From NCBI RefSeq assembly GCF_000739915.1, contig NZ_BBJT01000002.1:62001-126000 (forward strand): 64,000 nt of DNA. Direction: 5' to 3'. The position numbers and the translations under genes are program-made. The notes beneath the pieces were generated by a model, which worked only from the letters and a program-made list of their open reading frames with translations, had not been told where the DNA came from and did not search any database. Below, in pieces: positions 61,838 to 64,000 of the stretch. The stretch is from Paenibacillus chitinolyticus NBRC 15660. GTDB taxonomy: Bacteria > Bacillota > Bacilli > Paenibacillales > NBRC-103111. How positions within the stretch are numbered: the first letter of the stretch is position 1; every line of letters begins with the position of its first letter.

Positions 61838-64000
61838 TCATGAACGAGCCTCTCTTTTGCCGGAAGGCAAATGGTTGTATTCCAGCACGTAACGCGCCCG
61901 ATCCCCCGACACATAGTTTCGTACATGCTCGGGATCGAACAAAAATGCTTTAAGTTCATCCTCGCCGCTCAATACCTTGCCCAGCTCCGGATGCGCATCG
62001 ATGGTCACGGCAATATTGCCGCTTTGCGGCGAGGTGAGGACGGGCACGCCTGCCGCGATCGATTCCTGGAGCGTGTAAGAGTAGCTCTCCGGAACAATCG
62101 ACCATAGCAATACCAGGTCGATGTCTTGCGCGATCAGCAGATTGGGCGCCCCCATCCTTCCTTCCAGGAGGAAGGAATAGCGATGTACCGAGACCTGATC
62201 GGCATACTTTTCTTGCGAGCCTATATGATGGAATTCATACAGGCGGCCGAGGGCTTCATCTTTATACAAACGTTCCCACACCGACCATCCTTTGTTTTCC
62301 ATTTTATAACCGAGGAAAGCGATCCTGATTTTACGATTCTCAGGCGGGGACTTGTAGATGATCGTTTGTCTGTCGAAGATCAGATGTCCCCTGACCCGTA
62401 TTTTATCCGTCATATCCGGATAGACGGCAGCGACCGTCTCTTTGACAAAATCAGAAGGAACTACGATTCGATCGGACTGATGAAGCACAGGCCGCAGGGC
62501 TTCCCGCCACTCCGCGAGCGCTATGCCGTGCGTACAGTTCTGACAGATGGCCGCATCGGTTCCCGCAGTGGTGATGATATCGGCAATGCAGGTACGTCTT
62601 TCTTTGGCTTCTTTGATGCTCTGGCGGATTTTGGGCTGATACATCATGTGATAGCTGGAACATAACGCGAAAAAGTCGTGCATGAAAAACGTATGGGGAA
62701 GGACGCCCGCCTCTTCCACGTTCCGCAACAGTGCCGTATAATCGCTTATTTGCCAGTTCAACAGATGATGGGTATAAATTTCAGCAAGATGCCTATGAAT
62801 TCGGGAGAGCCACTCCGTAATCTCTTGCACCGAATAAAAGCCTCTAAATTGATCGCTCACGACCACTCCGTAAAAAGTGTCTTCCTTTGTGTTCAACAAG
62901 GAATAGCTCTGGCCCGGATAGATCTGAATGATACCCACGTTGTTCTGAGACAAGTACGAAGCTTGCTCATAAATATACTTCTCGGTACCGCCCATGGATT
63001 CCAAGTAGTTCGTATGGGAGAAGATCAACGCATACTGCTTATAAGGAAGTCTGCCGGTCAAGCCGGCGTGCAGCGAGTGCTGGTTCCTTCGAATCGCGTA
63101 TCGCTGCAGCAAGCCCTTGGCCCATCCTTTGAACCGACGCTTGGCGCTACGCTCGATCTCTCTCCCCATCCGAAGCGGCAGGGTTATCTTCCAAGACAAC
63201 GATCCCGAATATGAAGCTACCTCCTGCCGGTAGTTTTCGATTTCCAAATCCTTTTGCCGAATCAGCAGGACACGCTCTTCCTTCGCCTGCTGCTCTCTTC
63301 TTTCTATCTCGGCGTTTAACCGGCTCGCTTCGGCTCGTTGTTCTTGCAAATCGCGGCTTATAGCGGCAAGCTTCGCCTCGCGTCTCCTGCTGTCCTCGCA
63401 TAGAAGCTCGAGCGTATCGATCTGCTCTCCGATCTGTTTGGCGGCCAGTTTAAGCGCTTTCTCCTTCTCGGCATTCGCTGTCAGCAGTCGTTCGATTCGC
63501 AGGCCGGCATCGTGAAGCGCAGCGGACAAGGCAACTTCGGCAGAATGTTGAAGCTGAAGCGCCTGAACCACATCTTCTCCTATTTCGAACGAGCAGCTTA
63601 GCTCCAGGCGCAAGGTTGCAGTCTCTCCATGCGGGGGCAAATCTCGAATCAAAAGCTGCGACGTATTGCCCGTGCTTATACCGGATACGCAATCCGCTTC
63701 TTCACCCACCCCTGTGAAGGCCAGGAACTGTACGTACTCTTTGGCATAGCCGCGAAGAAGATTGGCTTCTTCTCCTTCATAAACAAGACTAAGTTTGGAC
63801 AATTTGAAATACGCGGGCTCGGTAAAAAAATCGATTCGCAAAACCGATCCGAGCGATTCGCGAATTTCGACCGTTTGAAGACTTTTCTGTCCTTTCGCGC
63901 TCACAGTTATATATGTCGATTTATCCTCTGTGAACCGCCCGTCCGCTCCCGCCCAATAAATCCGAATTCGGTAAGATTTTTCGTGGTTCAAGAGCCGATC
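61838..64000 (-). CDS. Large glycosyltransferase with coiled coil and GT4 domain, 5' end beyond the window
   Basis: At least 720 codons; the frame is open to the right edge. The first 150 residues are a beta-rich domain (RIRIYWAGADGRFTEDKSTY). A coiled coil (about 165-270: LLTANAEKEKALKLAAKQIG to RQKDLEIENYRQ) precedes a GT-B domain. FSHTNYLESMGGTEKYIYEQ, HFIMHDFF-like and IVVPSDFVKETVAAVYPD, then LQESIAAGVPVLTSPQSGNI match GT4 enzymes. It probably builds the glycan that the downstream exporter handles. A cysteine cluster (CIADI...CQNC) is present. A TTG at 63991 could be a start but has no ribosome site. Confidence 0.85.
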   Translation of the reverse strand, partial: DRLLNHEKSYRIRIYWAGADGRFTEDKSTYITVSAKGQKSLQTVEIRESLGSVLRIDFFTEPAYFKLSKLSLVYEGEEANLLRGYAKEYVQFLAFTGVGEEADCVSGISTGNTSQLLIRDLPPHGETATLRLELSCSFEIGEDVVQALQLQHSAEVALSAALHDAGLRIERLLTANAEKEKALKLAAKQIGEQIDTLELLCEDSRRREAKLAAISRDLQEQRAEASRLNAEIERREQQAKEERVLLIRQKDLEIENYRQEVASYSGSLSWKITLPLRMGREIERSAKRRFKGWAKGLLQRYAIRRNQHSLHAGLTGRLPYKQYALIFSHTNYLESMGGTEKYIYEQASYLSQNNVGIIQIYPGQSYSLLNTKEDTFYGVVVSDQFRGFYSVQEITEWLSRIHRHLAEIYTHHLLNWQISDYTALLRNVEEAGVLPHTFFMHDFFALCSSYHMMYQPKIRQSIKEAKERRTCIADIITTAGTDAAICQNCTHGIALAEWREALRPVLHQSDRIVVPSDFVKETVAAVYPDMTDKIRVRGHLIFDRQTIIYKSPPENRKIRIAFLGYKMENKGWSVWERLYKDEALGRLYEFHHIGSQEKYADQVSVHRYSFLLEGRMGAPNLLIAQDIDLVLLWSIVPESYSYTLQESIAAGVPVLTSPQSGNIAVTIDAHPELGKVLSGEDELKAFLFDPEHVRNYVSGDRARYVLEYNHLPSGKREARS

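Overview
The window looks like chromosomal accessory DNA from a Gram-positive endospore-forming relative of Paenibacillus. The evidence is AGGAGG-type ribosome sites with frequent TTG/GTG starts, a class III fructose-1,6-bisphosphatase, a CBM56-GH64 beta-1,3-glucanase, an SLH-anchored surface protein, a Fur-box siderophore lipoprotein and moderate GC. No rRNA, tRNA, CRISPR array or intact insertion sequence was seen.

Layout. 1-217 is the N-terminus of a GT2 glycosyltransferase. 480-2382 is a MarR repressor divergent from an amidohydrolase, with the operator in the promoter spacer. 2494-3988 holds gene fragments and small secreted proteins. 4169-8709 holds fbp, a DJ-1/PfpI gene behind what reads as a ZTP riboswitch, and an erythromycin-esterase-like gene. 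8936-35700 is mostly small regulator-plus-target cassettes: TetR, MarR, ArsR and Rrf2 regulators beside MFS/MATE exporters, FAD monooxygenases, a nitroreductase, a thioredoxin-reductase-like flavoprotein, a methyltransferase, RidA, DinB and ThuA proteins. Many cassettes are decayed by internal deletion or frameshift. 35920-42457 holds an arginase-fold protein, a P-loop kinase, a CPBP protease, and an ApgM-type phosphoglycerate mutase next to a DASS transporter and divergent LysR regulator.

42866-52338 is a cell-surface signalling block. An OmpR-type response regulator (no normal start codon) and its kinase are followed by a large LRR/FN3/SLH surface protein and a hybrid kinase with two kinase modules. 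Matching 11-bp direct repeats lie upstream of both the regulator and the surface protein. 52533-56974 holds an alcohol dehydrogenase-like gene, an AraC regulator, a BASS/arsenic-type transporter, a DUF6366-like protein and an RCC1-repeat protein.

The strongest candidate for a new system is 57448-64000, all on the minus strand: a GT4-like glycosyltransferase, an acyltransferase-3 fused to an ABC-2 permease, an ABC ATPase fused to a sulfotransferase, and an APS kinase (cysC) that would supply PAPS. Together these suggest an ABC-exported surface glycan that is O-acylated and sulfated by enzymes built into the exporter itself.
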